Positions 9,998-21,233 of a stretch of 64,000 nucleotides of DNA are shown in pieces; the first letter of the stretch is position 1, and each line of letters opens with the position of its first letter. The notes below the pieces were generated by a model, which worked only from the letters and a program-made list of their open reading frames with translations, was not told where the DNA came from and did no database searches. The position numbers and the translations under genes are program-made. The DNA is from Bacteroidota bacterium (lineage in GTDB: Bacteria > Bacteroidota > Bacteroidia > AKYH767-A > OLB10): the NCBI GenBank assembly GCA_016714005.1, contig JADJOA010000014.1, forward strand, positions 558,001 through 622,000. Reading direction: 5' to 3'.

Positions 9998-11256
9998 TCA
10001 GTTTTTATTCAAAATTTTTAACCCCACTGCACAATCCAAACACTTTTTATAACCACAGTAATTATTGTACAACTCAATTACAGCCTGCGATTGCCATGCA
10101 GTGTTAATATGTAAACCTGCAGCAAAATACTTTTTAGTTATATAATTTTTTTTCGGCAGCAATGTTTTCTAAAAATTAAATGCACGATTAATGTAGTGCA
10201 TCTTGCTATGCGTTTTGCCATACAAAAACAGAAACGGAACGATGGTATTTATCACAATTAAATTAATTGCATTGAAGCCTAAATCTTTTGTGCTTGTGCC
10301 AGATGTCTTTCCAAAAGTGTAATGGTTATTCCAATATGCCGATGCGCTTACATTTAACAGATCATGTAACTCGTCTGGCTTTTTTATTTCTAAAATTCTT
10401 GAAAAAAGATGCGTGCTGTTGTGTATTAATGTTGCAAACTGAGAAATTCGTATGGTAGGGAAATTAGCAGGGCGCAATCGTAAAAATTTCCAGATGCTTT
10501 TATCAATAGATGTTAAACGGAACTTACTTTTAAGAAAATGATATTCTTTTTTAAGGGACAAAAAATAATCATCAGTACAATCTGAGTCTAACATTCCAGC
10601 CATACCAAATAATATTGCTTCTATTTGCTGTAAATTGTTTTTATGCTTAGCTAAAACACTTAATGGAATAGACTTAGCAAGCAATTCAAAAGGCAAAGCA
10701 TTTGTCTTAAAGCCAAAATTTTTCGCCATGAAGTGTAAAAAGTTTCCTCCCAGTTATTTTTATTCAGTTGAAGTGCAATATTTATTTCAGAAGTTTTTCT
10801 CCAACCGCTCAGTAAGTATACGCTCTAACCATGAGTCAATAACTATTGTATCAACTTTGCTATTTCATTATGACACGGAAAACTAACTAATTCATTAGTC
10901 AAGTCCGGTAGTTTTTAAAACCGAAGAATGAATGTAGTTTTTTTAATTTCCAGTATGGGTATGTTGTGCGAGATGGGTTTGTCCACTTCATACACCACAT
11001 GTAAAATTATTTTATTGTACGCTGTATCTTTATGGTGCTTGTGCTTAACCCAATCACTGGCATACATATCTATTTCAACATTGCCAGCCCAAAGTGTTTC
11101 GTTAATTTTTATTTGTGCGTTAAAAAAATCGGGTCCGCTGTCAAACTGCAGGTTACCCGGTTTTAAAATTTCAATGGACTCACCCGATGTTGTTTTTAAG
11201 TTTAACGTATTAAATAGTTTAAACTTCCAGAGGTGGTAAAGAAATTTTTCATCCAT
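9998..11256 (-). CDS. DUF2851 family protein, several frameshifts
   Basis: This is a conserved Bacteroidota protein of unknown function. Reading from 11256, MDEKFLYHLWKFKLF, NPGNLQ-like LKPGNLQFDSGPDFFNA and LWAGNVEIDMYASDW are the N-terminal family blocks. The middle part (about 10915-10740) is recoverable as FPCHNEIAKVDT, DSWLERILTERLEK and NNWEETFYT in shifted frames. The block from 10729 carries NFGFKTNALPFELLAKSIPL and LRLRPANFPTIRISQFA. The C-terminus in another frame reads CGYKKCLDCAVGLKILNKN and stops at 9998-10000. At least three indels are needed, one at the T8 run 10146-10153. The full length of about 420 residues matches the family. The breaks are probably sequencing errors. Confidence 0.75.
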
Positions 11257-11479
11257 AGTATATTTTTTTACTGTGGTGTTTGTTTTTAAACAACCTGAAA
11301 AGTGCAGAAGTAAAAATAACTGAAAAAATAAATGAACCTAAGACAGCCGTAAAAAAATCGCGGTAAAAGTGCGGACGAATAAAAACAGTAATATCGTATA
11401 ACAGAATTACTACTATAAAAATAAAACAATTGGCCAATAGCTGGAATGTGATGTTGGTACAGCTTCTACGTTCGGTGAT
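11249..11479 (-). CDS. Hydrophobic fragment, probable C-terminal part of the upstream DUF4184 gene
   Basis: This open frame has no good start codon; TTG at 11437 is the only start-like codon. It begins with ITERRSCTNITFQ and then encodes two transmembrane helices (LLANCFIFIVVILLYDI and FFTAVLGSFIFSVIFTSALF) and a basic tail. In the same frame, WYVINQIKKI precedes a TAG at 11480-11482. That reads naturally onto the end of the DUF4184 protein encoded just upstream on the same strand. The likely reading is one gene interrupted by an indel and a stop, rather than a separate small protein. The stop overlaps the DUF2851 start by 8 bases. Confidence 0.5.
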   Translation of the reverse strand: MTERRSCTNITFQLLANCFIFIVVILLYDITVFIRPHFYRDFFTAVLGSFIFSVIFTSALFRLFKNKHHSKKIYYG

Positions 11480-11490
11480 CTATATTTTTT

Positions 11491-12002
11491 TTATTTGATT
11501 GATAACATACCAGCTACCAAGCAAGAACTTATCCACCAAATTATTCTATAGATGTATGCCCCACTTATAAGTATTTCGGTGCTAAGGAAATTTACCTGCT
11601 GTACAATTTGCCCTGTAGCATGACTAATAGAATCCCATGCTATGTGTGTTGCCGCCCCAATTAAACATGAAACAGTAACTGTTGTATAATTACTTTTGAA
11701 ATATGTCATCCAGTCTAAATGCAGCAAATGAACAAAGTGCTTGCGAATTTTTGTGGGAAAATTTGGAATAAGCGCTGGTTTAATAAACCAATGAAATGCA
11801 ATGCAAAGTGCAAGCGCAGCTGGAACATCAACCAGCAACAATCCTTTTTTGTGTGGGTAATTACACTCAAAGAATATAAACGAGCGAAGTATTCAAAGTC
11901 AGGAATTATACTACCTGCTATTAGCCCGGTTGCAGAAAAATATTTTGAAACTTTTTTAAAGAGCGGGAAAACAACGGAAGGGTGAGCAAACGTAAATGGC
12001 AT
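11491..12002 (-). CDS. DUF4184 family membrane protein, frameshifted
   Basis: The N-terminus MPFTFAHPSVVFPLFKK followed by GLIAGSIIPDFEYFARL is the hallmark of DUF4184, a family of small integral membrane proteins of unknown function. The conserved His and Asp/Glu residues recall metal-dependent membrane hydrolases. The second part (LLLVDVPAALALCIAFHWF, IGAATHIAWDSISHATG) is in another frame. The change lies at the T6 run 11845-11850, where one base restores THTKKGLLLVDVPAALAL. The C-terminal helices probably continue in the fragment at 11249-11479. The His in AATHIAWDS is conserved in the family. Confidence 0.7.
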
Positions 12003-12017
12003 TTTCTTCTTACCATT

Positions 12018-12857
12018 TTAAATTTTTTTCAAATACACACTCATCTCTTTCTGAACTTTTTCTGCTTCCGCTTTAGCATGTAAAGCAAAATCTTTTCCAT
12101 TACCAGCATAAATTATTTGGCGCGATGAGTTTACCAGCAATCCGCAATTATCATTCATGCCATACGTACTTACATCTTTTAAACTTCCACCTTGCGCGCC
12201 TACACCTGGCACCAACAAAAAATGATCAGGAATAATTTCTCTAATCTCTTTAAACATTTCGGCTTTGGTGGCACCGGCAACAAACATGATGTTTTCTTTT
12301 GTCCCCCATTGAGAGCAGCGCCTCAAGGTTTTGTGGAATAGTGGGAAAAAATGTTCAGATTCGTTTTCATCCCACGATTTAGTAAACTGAAAATCTTTTG
12401 CTCCTGCATTTGATGTTACTCCCAAAATAATTGCCCACTTGTTTTTAAATTCCAAAAAAGGTTTTACGGAATCTTCACCCATGTATGGCGCAACAGTAAC
12501 AGAATCAAATTCTAATGTTTCAAAAAATGCTCGGGCGTAAAGTTGCGATGTATTGCCAATATCGCCTCGCTTGGCATCGGCAATGGTAAAATGACTGGGA
12601 AAAATTTTATTGAGGTATTGAATTGTTTTTTCCAAACTCAGCCAGCCAGTTGTACCAAGGCTTTCGTAAAAAGCAGTGTTAGGTTTATAGGCAACACAAT
12701 ATTCATGTGTTGCATCAATTATTTGTTTGTTGAATTCAAAAACAGGATCATCACAATTGAGTAAATGCGCAGGAATTTTTTGGATATCAGTGTCTAAACC
12801 AATACATAAGTACGATTGCTTTTTCTTTATCTGTTCAACTAATTGGGTATAGGTCAT
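12018..12857 (-). CDS. pyrF: Orotidine 5'-phosphate decarboxylase (subfamily 2)
   Basis: This enzyme catalyses the last step of UMP synthesis, decarboxylating OMP in the cytosol. The 279-residue length is that of the longer subfamily 2. CIGLDTDIQKIP is the N-terminal signature and ADAKRGDIGNTS (residues 93-104) carries the catalytic Asp-Lys-Asp array. VPGVGAQGG near residue 220 binds the phosphate. The frame is intact. The gene starts 3 bases after the stop of the thioesterase gene and probably shares an mRNA with it and with prfA. Confidence 0.93.
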   Translation of the reverse strand: MTYTQLVEQIKKKQSYLCIGLDTDIQKIPAHLLNCDDPVFEFNKQIIDATHEYCVAYKPNTAFYESLGTTGWLSLEKTIQYLNKIFPSHFTIADAKRGDIGNTSQLYARAFFETLEFDSVTVAPYMGEDSVKPFLEFKNKWAIILGVTSNAGAKDFQFTKSWDENESEHFFPLFHKTLRRCSQWGTKENIMFVAGATKAEMFKEIREIIPDHFLLVPGVGAQGGSLKDVSTYGMNDNCGLLVNSSRQIIYAGNGKDFALHAKAEAEKVQKEMSVYLKKI

Positions 12858-12860
12858 GTG

Positions 12861-13304
12861 TCAAAAATCAAATCCAATTTTTTTATCGGTACGCAATAAA
12901 TCAGCCGCACCGGTAACCATTATTTTTCCATCAGCATTTCTTAAATCGCAGCGGGCATGGATAATCTTTTTACCATCCTTAACAACTGTACAATCGGCAG
13001 TTATCACATCACCGGTATTTACCTTGGTAAAATAATTTACATGCAGGTTAACTGTCATAAAAAAATACTGGTGCTCTATGGTAAAAACTGTCAAGCCAAT
13101 TACTTCATCAATAATACCTGCTGCCACGCCACCATGCAAGGTCATTACCGGATTGGTCATATCATTGCGAACATCAAACTGCATGATAACATGCCCGGCT
13201 TCGGCTTTTATTATTTTACCACCAAGCCAGTTGGCAAATGCCGAAGGAGAATTTTTTACTTCCTCATTCAAATGCTGATTGATAAACTCAACGGCTTTGT
13301 TCAT
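12861..13304 (-). CDS. PaaI-type hotdog thioesterase
   Basis: This is a 147-residue single hotdog-fold protein of the PaaI/YigI type, likely hydrolysing an acyl-CoA thioester. NPVMTLHGGVAAGIIDEVIG contains the HGG motif and the acidic residue of the central helix. HVNYFTKVNTGDVITADC is the typical strand pair. The substrate is unknown. It sits 10 bases downstream of prfA and 3 bases upstream of pyrF, so the three genes form a tight cluster. Confidence 0.82.
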   Translation of the reverse strand: MNKAVEFINQHLNEEVKNSPSAFANWLGGKIIKAEAGHVIMQFDVRNDMTNPVMTLHGGVAAGIIDEVIGLTVFTIEHQYFFMTVNLHVNYFTKVNTGDVITADCTVVKDGKKIIHARCDLRNADGKIMVTGAADLLRTDKKIGFDF

Positions 13305-13314
13305 CTCACAAATT

Positions 13315-14409
13315 TTATGTGTTACTCAGGCTTGCTTCTTTCATGCGTTCGGCATTTTCTGCCATTTGCAATGCATCTAAAAACTCCTGTATATCACCAT
13401 CCATAAAAACAGGCAAATTATAATTTGATAAGCCAATACGATGGTCAGTTACTCTGCTCTGTGGATAATTATAGGTACGGATTTTGGCTGAACGATCACC
13501 GGTTGAAACCATTGTCTTACGCCTGCGCGCAACTTCATCCTGATGTTTAGCAACTTCCATTTCGTACAAGCGTGTGCGTAACATATTCATAGCGCGCTCG
13601 CGGTTGCCATGTTGCGAACGTTCAACTTGGCAGGTAATTACAATGCCCGATGGTTTGTGCGTAAGTTGAACTTTTGTCTCAACCTTATTTACATTTTGTC
13701 CACCAGCACCGCTGCTTCGCGCAGTTTGTATTTCAATATCTGCCGGATTTATTTCTACGTCTACTTCTTCAGCTTCGGGCAAAATGGCAACAGTAACGGC
13801 TGATGTATGCACACGTCCTTGTGTTTCTGTTTCGGGCACGCGTTGCACACGGTGCACACCACTTTCATATTTTAAAGTTCCGTAAACTTTACTGCCACTT
13901 ACATTAAACACTACTTCTTTGTAGCCACCTGCAGTGCCATCACTTTGGTCAACCACTTCAATTTTCCATCCGCGTTTTTCGCAGTAGCGTGTGTACATTC
14001 GGTACAAATCACCAACAAAAATGCTTGCCTCATCACCACCTGTTCCCGCACGAATTTCCACTACTGCATTTTTACTATCTTCAGGGTCTGATGGCACAAG
14101 CAACAACTGAATTTCTTTTTCAAGCAATTCTTTTTCCGTTTCAAGCAATTCCATTTCTTCTTTTGCCATTGCTTTTAACTCATCATCTTTTTCGGTATTT
14201 AAAATCTCTTTTGCATGATTATAATTATCAATTACCGATTTAAATTTTTTGTAAGCCATCACCACTTCTTCCATCTCTTTATACGATTTGCTTAAAGCCA
14301 AAAATCGTTTCATATCTGAAGTAGCACTCGGGTCGCCAAGTTGCTGCCCCACTTCTTCGTAGCGGTGTTTTATAGCCTCTAATTTTTCTAAAATTTCTTT
14401 TACTTCCAT
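13315..14409 (-). CDS. prfA: Peptide chain release factor 1
   Basis: RF1 ends translation at UAA and UAG. The 364-residue protein has the N-terminal coiled-coil domain, the codon-recognition tripeptide region [15 protein letters not shown] (PxT at residues 192-194; PET instead of PAT) and [13 protein letters not shown] with the catalytic GGQ at 236-238. The absence of an SPF motif separates it from RF2, which is encoded at 34772 in this window. The frame is intact. The start codon lies only 8 bases from the -7 element, so the mRNA is probably nearly leaderless. Confidence 0.95.
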   Translation of the reverse strand: MEVKEILEKLEAIKHRYEEVGQQLGDPSATSDMKRFLALSKSYKEMEEVVMAYKKFKSVIDNYNHAKEILNTEKDDELKAMAKEEMELLETEKELLEKEIQLLLVPSDPEDSKNAVVEIRAGTGGDEASIFVGDLYRMYTRYCEKRGWKIEVVDQSDGTAGGYKEVVFNVSGSKVYGTLKYESGVHRVQRVPETETQGRVHTSAVTVAILPEAEEVDVEINPADIEIQTARSSGAGGQNVNKVETKVQLTHKPSGIVITCQVERSQHGNRERAMNMLRTRLYEMEVAKHQDEVARRRKTMVSTGDRSAKIRTYNYPQSRVTDHRIGLSNYNLPVFMDGDIQEFLDALQMAENAERMKEASLSNT

Positions 14410-14416
14410 TACCGGG

Positions 14417-14424
14417 CAAAGGTA
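14417..14424 (-). promoter_or_regulatory. -7 element upstream of prfA
   Basis: On the minus strand this reads TACCTTTG, an exact match to TAnnTTTG, with 7 bases between it and the ATG. Transcription would start at or next to the start codon. Confidence 0.5.
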
Positions 14425-14462
14425 AATTTTTCAAGATAGTTTTTGTATACAACTATCAAAAC

Positions 14463-14493
14463 AAAAACCATTTGCTTTAAGCAAATGGTTTTT
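14463..14493. terminator. Symmetric terminator between prfA and the large T9SS gene
   Basis: A perfect 15-bp inverted repeat (AAAAACCATTTGCTT at 14463-14477, AAGCAAATGGTTTTT at 14479-14493) forms a hairpin with A/T tracts on both sides. It lies 20 bases after the stop of the minus-strand gene ending at 14514, which it should terminate. Confidence 0.8.
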
Positions 14494-14513
14494 AAAAGGG
14501 TTTGGTTTAAATA

Positions 14514-17500
14514 TTATTGATGTTCAAACAAACGTTTGGTATAAACAGTTCCATTTACAATTAACCTAACCGTGTAAACTCCGTTTGCAAAACCATACTT
14601 GCGTGCGCTAAAGTCAAATTCATATACTCCCTCCTCCTGCAAGCCTTGTATAAGCGTTGTAACATTTTGTCCTAATGGGTTAATTACTTCTGCTGTAATG
14701 TTTGAAGTCTGCGTTAACTCAAAAGAAATTTTTGTGGAGTGAACGTAAGGATTTGGTTTTGCATCAAACACAAATCCGTCCTGATTTAATCTTGCTGCTA
14801 CAATTTTAGAATCATTTTCTTCCCCATTAAAATCAACCTGCAACAAGCGATAGTAGTAAACCACATTTCCTTTTACATCTTTATCAATATATCCGTATTC
14901 ATTTACCTGATTGGTTGTTCCGTTACCATCAATCCATTTAATTGAAGTAAAATCAACTCCATTTAATGACCGCTGTAAATAGAACCCTCTGTTATTAAGC
15001 TCGCTTGCTGTCGTCCAACTTACTCTTATTGATTTTTGAAATGGTGTAGCATCAAGTGATAGCAATTCAACAGGCAAAGGATTGTTTGATTGCGCAACAG
15101 CAAAAAAGGCAGGTAATGCGCTATTGAATGTTACCGATGCACTCATACCTTGTCTTAAAGTTGGCGCTATTCCATTTGCAAAACATGGTGACATTGGCAA
15201 TGGATTCATTTGCCAGCCTGCCGCGGTATTGGACCCTCTGCTGTACATTACACCATGTCCTGGAGCATTGTTAGAGTGCCCATTACTATATAAAGACATA
15301 TTATATGTGCCTCCAGTTAACGCAGCAGTTGGGAAGAGTGAAATTTGCCAAAAGCCATGGTTTAGCGGGGTTACACCCGCTGTGTGATAAGTTATTCCAC
15401 ACTCAGACCACACACCGGATGGTGTAACAGGCACTGTATTGTTAAAAGTTGCGGTTAAATATGTTGGTGCTGGAGTAAGCGCGGTGGTAATATTAAAAGA
15501 TAAGCGATTGTATCCACGTAAAGCAGTTCCTATAGGAAACTCGTAAATGCCGGTAGCTCCAGCCTGGTAGTATCTTCTGAGTGTGGCGTTAGCACTTAAA
15601 GCATTTTGAATATAGCTCGTAGCATTGCCCCCATTAACTGCAGCGGGAGAATTATTTTGTACATTAACATAACCATTTGCACCACCGGGAGAAATCACTC
15701 TTCCCTGGGTGAATGTAAGTGTGCCAGCAGTCGAAATATTCAGGTATGATGATGCAAACGTATGATTAATCAGAGTTACTGTTGACGCTGCCGATTGGTT
15801 TAAGAATACACTATTTAATACCCCGTTATTTCTATAGTTTTGGTTTACACTTCCGTTAAACTCAAGTGTGCTACCAGGGTTATAAATAGAAGAAGAAGGG
15901 CTTACGCCATAAACCGTAAAGTGTCCACCCTGTTTGTGATATTTTCCCGAAACATCAAAGTAAGATGTTGTATTGTTGAGTGCTGTAGGAACTCTTATTC
16001 CCACATTCATATCCCCTTTTATTTCAATATCCTGATTGGCATTTACCTCTTGGTTTATTGCGCTTTTAAAAACATCAACATGATGGAAACCATTTGGACC
16101 TGTCAAATTACCGTCAAGATTTTGAGTGCCTGCTACAGGGTGAGAGGCATCAGTGAAATTATAGGAACCGGTATTAGGTCCTTCAAAGATTACTCGCGAG
16201 CCTGTTTGTGCAACCACATTGCCTTGGTTGTTATAATCACCACAAACACTAAACACTGCTGTAGCTCCAAATGTGAGTGTTGCACCTGCATTAATAGTAA
16301 TATTGCGACAAGAGGCATTACCATTAATAACAGGAGGGTTAACATATCCTGCTGGAATAATTGCATTTGTTTCTGGTGTGCTACAAGTAGGAACCTGGCA
16401 ACCGCTCCAGTTTGCAGCATTACTCCAGTCTGTACTCACTGAACCAGTCCATAAAATGCTTGAACCATTTGTAAACGCACCAATAGTACAGGTTGAATTG
16501 GCAAAGCTCAATGAAAAGCCTGCGCCTGCACCCGGAGCAAAATTACTTACCATTAAAACATATTGTTCTCCTGCTGCACTGCAACGGGAGCCTCATACGC
16601 TCCATTAAAACCGGGTATGCCGGAGGTGAATTACCACCTGTGTATAATCCTGTTACCTGTTGTGCACTGTAGTTACATCGTACGTTTACTCCGGGAGATG
16701 TTCTCATTTCAGCACAGCATAATCCGTTAGTATTATTTCCATCACACACGTTGCCGGGTTGAAGTCTAAACAAAATAAAATCATAATCTGTTGGTGCACC
16801 GGGATAATCGTTAGGAACAATATCAAACATTAAATTTCCTGCCCCTGTAACATTAATTTGATACCAGGCGCTATATTTTTCTCCTGAGCCAAGGCAAGCT
16901 GCCGGTGCATTTAAGTCGCATACGGTTCCAAAATTTCTGTAACCAGGGTTAGGAACAAAAATGTTACAGCCTGACGAAACGGGTGTAGGCAAAGCGCAAT
17001 CCTGACCAGGTGTTGGTGGTAATGGGTTAACACAACCGGCACCAGCATCCATCACAAACAAGCTAAATGTTCCGGTTAAATCATTTAAGCCGTCAATAGC
17101 TATGTAATAATAGTTACCCAGGGCTTAGACCTCCAACCTGAACTTCAGCAGAGCGATCGGGTTCTTCGCCAAATCCCACAGATCCGCAATTAGGTCTGTC
17201 GTCATTACACGATGATGCTACAAACGTTAATGTGGAACCATTTCCGCAAGTAACCGGAGTGTTACCTGAAGTGTAAACTGCAATTTGCGGATTTCTGAGA
17301 GGAGAGGCTCCACTTGGTTTTACCCATACTCTTACACATGGGCTTGCATAAGAGGGTGCAGTAAATCTATACCATACTGTATTTATTTGAGTACTTGATG
17401 TGTTAGTCCAGCATGATGGATCATTGGCAGTGCTATTAAAAGGCTCATCGGTATTTACAGCACAAATATTACTTCCGCTAAGCGTAATACCACCTGGAGT

Positions 17501-19092
17501 TACCACCGGGATTATGCTTGCGGTACAAGGTACATCGCTAAGCGGCACACCTGTAGAAAGTAATTTAATGTTATCAATTGCAGCAGGAGGATTTCCGGTA
17601 ATGGACCCATCATTAATCCATGTAAAAACAATACGAAACTGTTTACCGATAAAACCTGATAAATTAATTGTTTGTGTAGCCCATGATGCAGAGCCTCTTA
17701 GAGCAGAAGCAATTTTAACCCTTCCCGGATCAGTTGATGGAAGTGGGGAGTGGCAGCAGCAGTAATTTGTGTTCCTGATGCAGGTATTACATAACCGGCA
17801 GCAACAGTAGGCACAATCCATACGTCTAAGTAATCAAACGAACTTTCTCCAACAGCCTTCCAGTCAAAACTTAAGTTTACGCAGTTACCAGAAGGCACAC
17901 TTACTAGATCAAAATATGGAATGGTGCCTGTTGGGCTATTGTATGCATGGATAACTGATGCAGTAGTACCGGTATACACATTGCTTGTACCACCATTATT
18001 GCTAACATAAATAGAAGAAATACCACCATTTGCTGTTGCAGTTCCCCGCACCCAGGCATTAGGTCCGCCATTGTTAAAAGCCCAATTGGTGCAACCTTCA
18101 ACATCTTCCAAAACCGGAGGAGCAACAGTAACTGGTGGAGTTGGGCCCGTGGTAAATGTCCACACCGCCCCTGAACATGTAGTGTTTTGATTAAAGGAAT
18201 TTCGAGGAGCAATATACCACCAGTATTGAGTATTTGCAGCAAGAGTAGTAATTGATAAAGAAGTAAAGTTTGTATTTACTTGGATCCAAGGTCCTACGGC
18301 AGAAGTTGCACTATAAAACAAAGTATATGCAGTAGCAGCAATTCCTCCCGCGCCATTGCAATTAGGAACTGTTCCCAACGAAGATGGATCCCACAAGAAA
18401 GTAACTGAGCAGGGGTTAACACCGGTTGATCCATTTGCCGGAGCATTGTTTACAACACAAGGAGGAACAGCAGTGGGATTTGCAATTGTAAGATTAACAT
18501 TATCAATTGCAGGGGGAGCCGTAGCTGCAGAAGCATCTCCATCATTAAACCAAACAAATGCAACACGGTAAGCACCCCCATTGGCAAGCATAGGGTCAAT
18601 ACACATTGTCTCAGTTTGCCATCCTGCTTGTCCGTTATAGAAAATCTGCCCAACTCTATTTGCCGGGCTAAGTGCATTTGTGTTAACCGTAACAGCTGAC
18701 GGAATTATATATACCTGGAAGGCATCTTCTAAAAGGGTGGAACCTTCACCAACACATTTCCAGTCAAAAGAAAGTTGAATGTTTGATTGATTTACATTGA
18801 TAGTCGCGGCAGCAGTTCTGTATAAAATTAAAGTATCAACAACACCAGTTGAATAAGCGTAAGGAGTTGCCGCAACCGGATTAGTAGAAACGTAAGCACA
18901 TTTAGCACCTACACTCGGTGGCGTAGCAGCTCCACCGCACCAACCATTAGTTGATGGGATAACAATTTTTCCGGTAGTTGACCATCCATCCAATGCAAGG
19001 GTGGCTGCTTCAAAACCATTGGTAAATGATTGGCTATATGATTGTAAACAAACAAACAGCAGGATTGAAATGGATGCGTAAATTTTTCTCAT
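14514..19092 (-). CDS. Very large secreted T9SS surface protein, about four frameshifts
   Basis: About 1,525 residues when joined. The N-terminus is a signal peptide (MRKIYASISILLFVCLQSYSQ). It is followed by two choice-of-anchor-J-like jelly-roll modules (TNGFEAATLALDGWSTTGK; VLEDVEGCTNWAFNNGG) separated by a fibronectin-III-like module (NAPANGSTGVNPCSVTFLWD). Pro-convertase/CUB-like modules with VWYRFTAP and WYQINVTGAGNLMFDI come next, then a long beta-rich region (AGATLTFGATAVFSVCGDY). The end is a T9SS type A sorting domain (DAKPNPYVHSTKISFEL ... GVYTVRLIVNGTVYTKRLF). Breaks lie near 17750 (CCCC run), 17125, 16610 and 16555; at 16555 the corrected reading is AGEQYVLMVSNF. No enzymatic site is visible, so an adhesive or matrix role is likely but unproven. 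Confidence 0.8.
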
Positions 19093-19337
19093 TGTAATGG
19101 AGTATTATGGTTGCGGTCAAATCAATGTCAAAACTATTAAGCACCTATCTCAAAAAGAACAATTTTGGGTAAATACATGAAACAGGTTAAATGGATTTAG
19201 TCTTTAGTTAAATTATACGCTAATTAATCGTAAGCAGTTTCCTTATAACTAATTAAATCTCAGGATTGTGACAAAAACCGTGCAATTCTTACAAAAAAAG
19301 GTTCCCTCGTAAAAAAATGGCAGCAGTTTGGCGAAAT

Positions 19338-21116
19338 TTATTTTCTAGTATAGATGTTCAGTTCTTTTAATTGCTCATCATCAATAGCCGATGGAGCATC
19401 AATCATCATATCCCTGCCCGAATTATTTTTTGGAAAAGCAATAAAATCGCGGATGGTATCTGCGCCACCAAAAAGGGCACAAAGCCTGTCGAAACCAAAG
19501 GCAATGCCACCATGAGGAGGCGCTCCATATTGAAAAGCATTCATTAAAAACCCAAACTGTTCCTGTGCTTTTTCGGAAGTAAAACCAAGCACTTCAAACA
19601 TGGTTTGTTGTAATTCTTTGTTGTGAATACGAATAGAGCCACCCCCAATTTCAACACCGTTTATAACCATATCGTAGGCGTTAGCTCTTACCTGTCCTGG
19701 GTTTGTTTTGAGTAAATCTATGTCTTCAATTTTGGGCGATGTAAAAGGATGATGCATGGCATGCCAGCGTTTAACATCATCATTCCATTCTAAAAGTGGG
19801 AAGTCTATTACCCAGTGTGCCGAAAATTTACTTCTGTCACGCAAGCCCAATCGTTCGCCTATTTCCAACCTCAATTCCGATAAGGCTTTTTGCATTTTAT
19901 TTTTTTCGCCAGCTAATATCAAAATCAAATCACCGGGTACTGACTTAAAATGAGTGCATATTTTTTTCAATTCATCCTCATTAAAAAATTTATTGATAGA
20001 TGATGTTGCCGTACCATCTGAATTATGCTTAATAAAAATCAAACCCGTTGCACCAATTTGCGGACGTTTAACCCAATCGGTTAATTCATCGGTTTGTTTG
20101 CGTGTATATGAGGCACAGCCTCTTGCGCAGATTCCGGCAATGTATTGAGCATCTTCAAAAACTTTAAATGCATCACCTGCGCCTTTCCATAATTGCTCCT
20201 CACCCGATTCCGAATCCATATTTTTCAGCTCAGTAATTTTCATTTCAAACCTGATATCGGGCTTATCGTTGCCATAAAATTTCATGGCATCAGCGTAGGT
20301 CATTCTACTTAACTCAGGTATTTCAATTCCTTTTACATTTTTGAATAGATGACGCACCAATCCTTCAAACATTTTTAAAATGTCTTCCTGTTCCACAAAA
20401 CTCATTTCGCAATCTATTTGCGTAAACTCAGGCTGGCGGTCGGCACGTAAGTCCTCGTCACGAAAACATTTTACAATCTGGTAATATTTATCAAAGTTAG
20501 CCACCATAAGCAACTGCTTAAATGTTTGTGGAGATTGCGGCAATGCATAAAACTGTCCCTGGTTCATACGTGATGGAACCACAAAATCTCTGGCACCTTC
20601 CGGAGTAGATTTAATTAAAACAGGTGTTTCTACCTCTAAAAAATTTTGAGAGTTCAGATAGGTTCTGGTTTCGGCAGCTACTTTGTGTCGCAACTCCAAA
20701 TTGGCTCTTACACTTGGTCTGCGTAAATCAAGATAACGGTATTTCATTCGCAACTCATCGCCACCATCTGTATTTTCTTCAATAGTAAACGGAGGTGTGA
20801 GAGATTCATTTAGTACTTCAACAGCAGTAACATTTATCTCAATATCCCCTGTTGGCATCTTTGCATTTTTGTTGCTCCGTTCGGCAACGGTACCAGTAAC
20901 CTTAAGTACAAACTCACGTCCCAGTGTGCGTGCCTGCTCACACAATTGCGCGTTTACATCCATATTAAAAACTAACTGAGTAATGCCGTAGCGGTCGCGC
21001 AAATCAATAAACGTCATACCGCCCAAATTGCGTGAGCGTTGCAGCAAACCGCATAAGGTTACTTGTGTGTTAACGTGGTTAATTTTTAACTCTCCGCAAG
21101 TGTGTGAACGAAACAT
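19338..21116 (-). CDS. aspS: Aspartyl-tRNA synthetase
   Basis: This charges tRNA-Asp in the cytosol. The 592-residue bacterial type has an N-terminal OB-fold ([24 protein letters not shown]). The class II motif 2 is [18 protein letters not shown], followed by the bacterial GAD insertion (about 290-410). Motif 3 near the C-terminus is [15 protein letters not shown]. The frame is intact. The start [10 protein letters not shown] is the usual one for the family. Only AspRS is present here; whether the genome uses the indirect Asn-tRNA route cannot be judged from this window. Confidence 0.95.
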   Translation of the reverse strand: MFRSHTCGELKINHVNTQVTLCGLLQRSRNLGGMTFIDLRDRYGITQLVFNMDVNAQLCEQARTLGREFVLKVTGTVAERSNKNAKMPTGDIEINVTAVEVLNESLTPPFTIEENTDGGDELRMKYRYLDLRRPSVRANLELRHKVAAETRTYLNSQNFLEVETPVLIKSTPEGARDFVVPSRMNQGQFYALPQSPQTFKQLLMVANFDKYYQIVKCFRDEDLRADRQPEFTQIDCEMSFVEQEDILKMFEGLVRHLFKNVKGIEIPELSRMTYADAMKFYGNDKPDIRFEMKITELKNMDSESGEEQLWKGAGDAFKVFEDAQYIAGICARGCASYTRKQTDELTDWVKRPQIGATGLIFIKHNSDGTATSSINKFFNEDELKKICTHFKSVPGDLILILAGEKNKMQKALSELRLEIGERLGLRDRSKFSAHWVIDFPLLEWNDDVKRWHAMHHPFTSPKIEDIDLLKTNPGQVRANAYDMVINGVEIGGGSIRIHNKELQQTMFEVLGFTSEKAQEQFGFLMNAFQYGAPPHGGIAFGFDRLCALFGGADTIRDFIAFPKNNSGRDMMIDAPSAIDDEQLKELNIYTRK

Positions 21117-21143
21117 ATATTACTGTGTAATTTTTTGGGATGA

Positions 21144-21151
21144 CGAAAGTA
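21144..21151 (-). promoter_or_regulatory. -7-like element upstream of aspS
   Basis: The minus strand reads TACTTTCG, seven of eight to TAnnTTTG, 27 bases before the aspS ATG. Confidence 0.4.
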
Positions 21152-21176
21152 GTTGAAATTAAAATGGTTTCCATTA

Positions 21177-21205
21177 TTTGCAGTTGAATTATTTTTATTC
21201 CTTTG
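21177..21205 (+). promoter_or_regulatory. Candidate promoter of the amino-acid permease gene
   Basis: TTTG at 21177-21180 (-33) and TTCCTTTG at 21198-21205 (-7) are separated by 17 bases, within the range of Bacteroidota housekeeping promoters. The ATG follows 28 bases later. Confidence 0.4.
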
Positions 21206-21233
21206 CCTGCACACCCTAACTCCTTTAAAGTTT

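Noticed and set aside
15840..16442. 200-codon open frame on the plus strand, opposite the large T9SS gene
   Set aside because: Its translation is Cys/Ile/Arg-rich without domain-like pattern, while the minus-strand frame has clear beta-sandwich repeats continuous with the rest of the protein.
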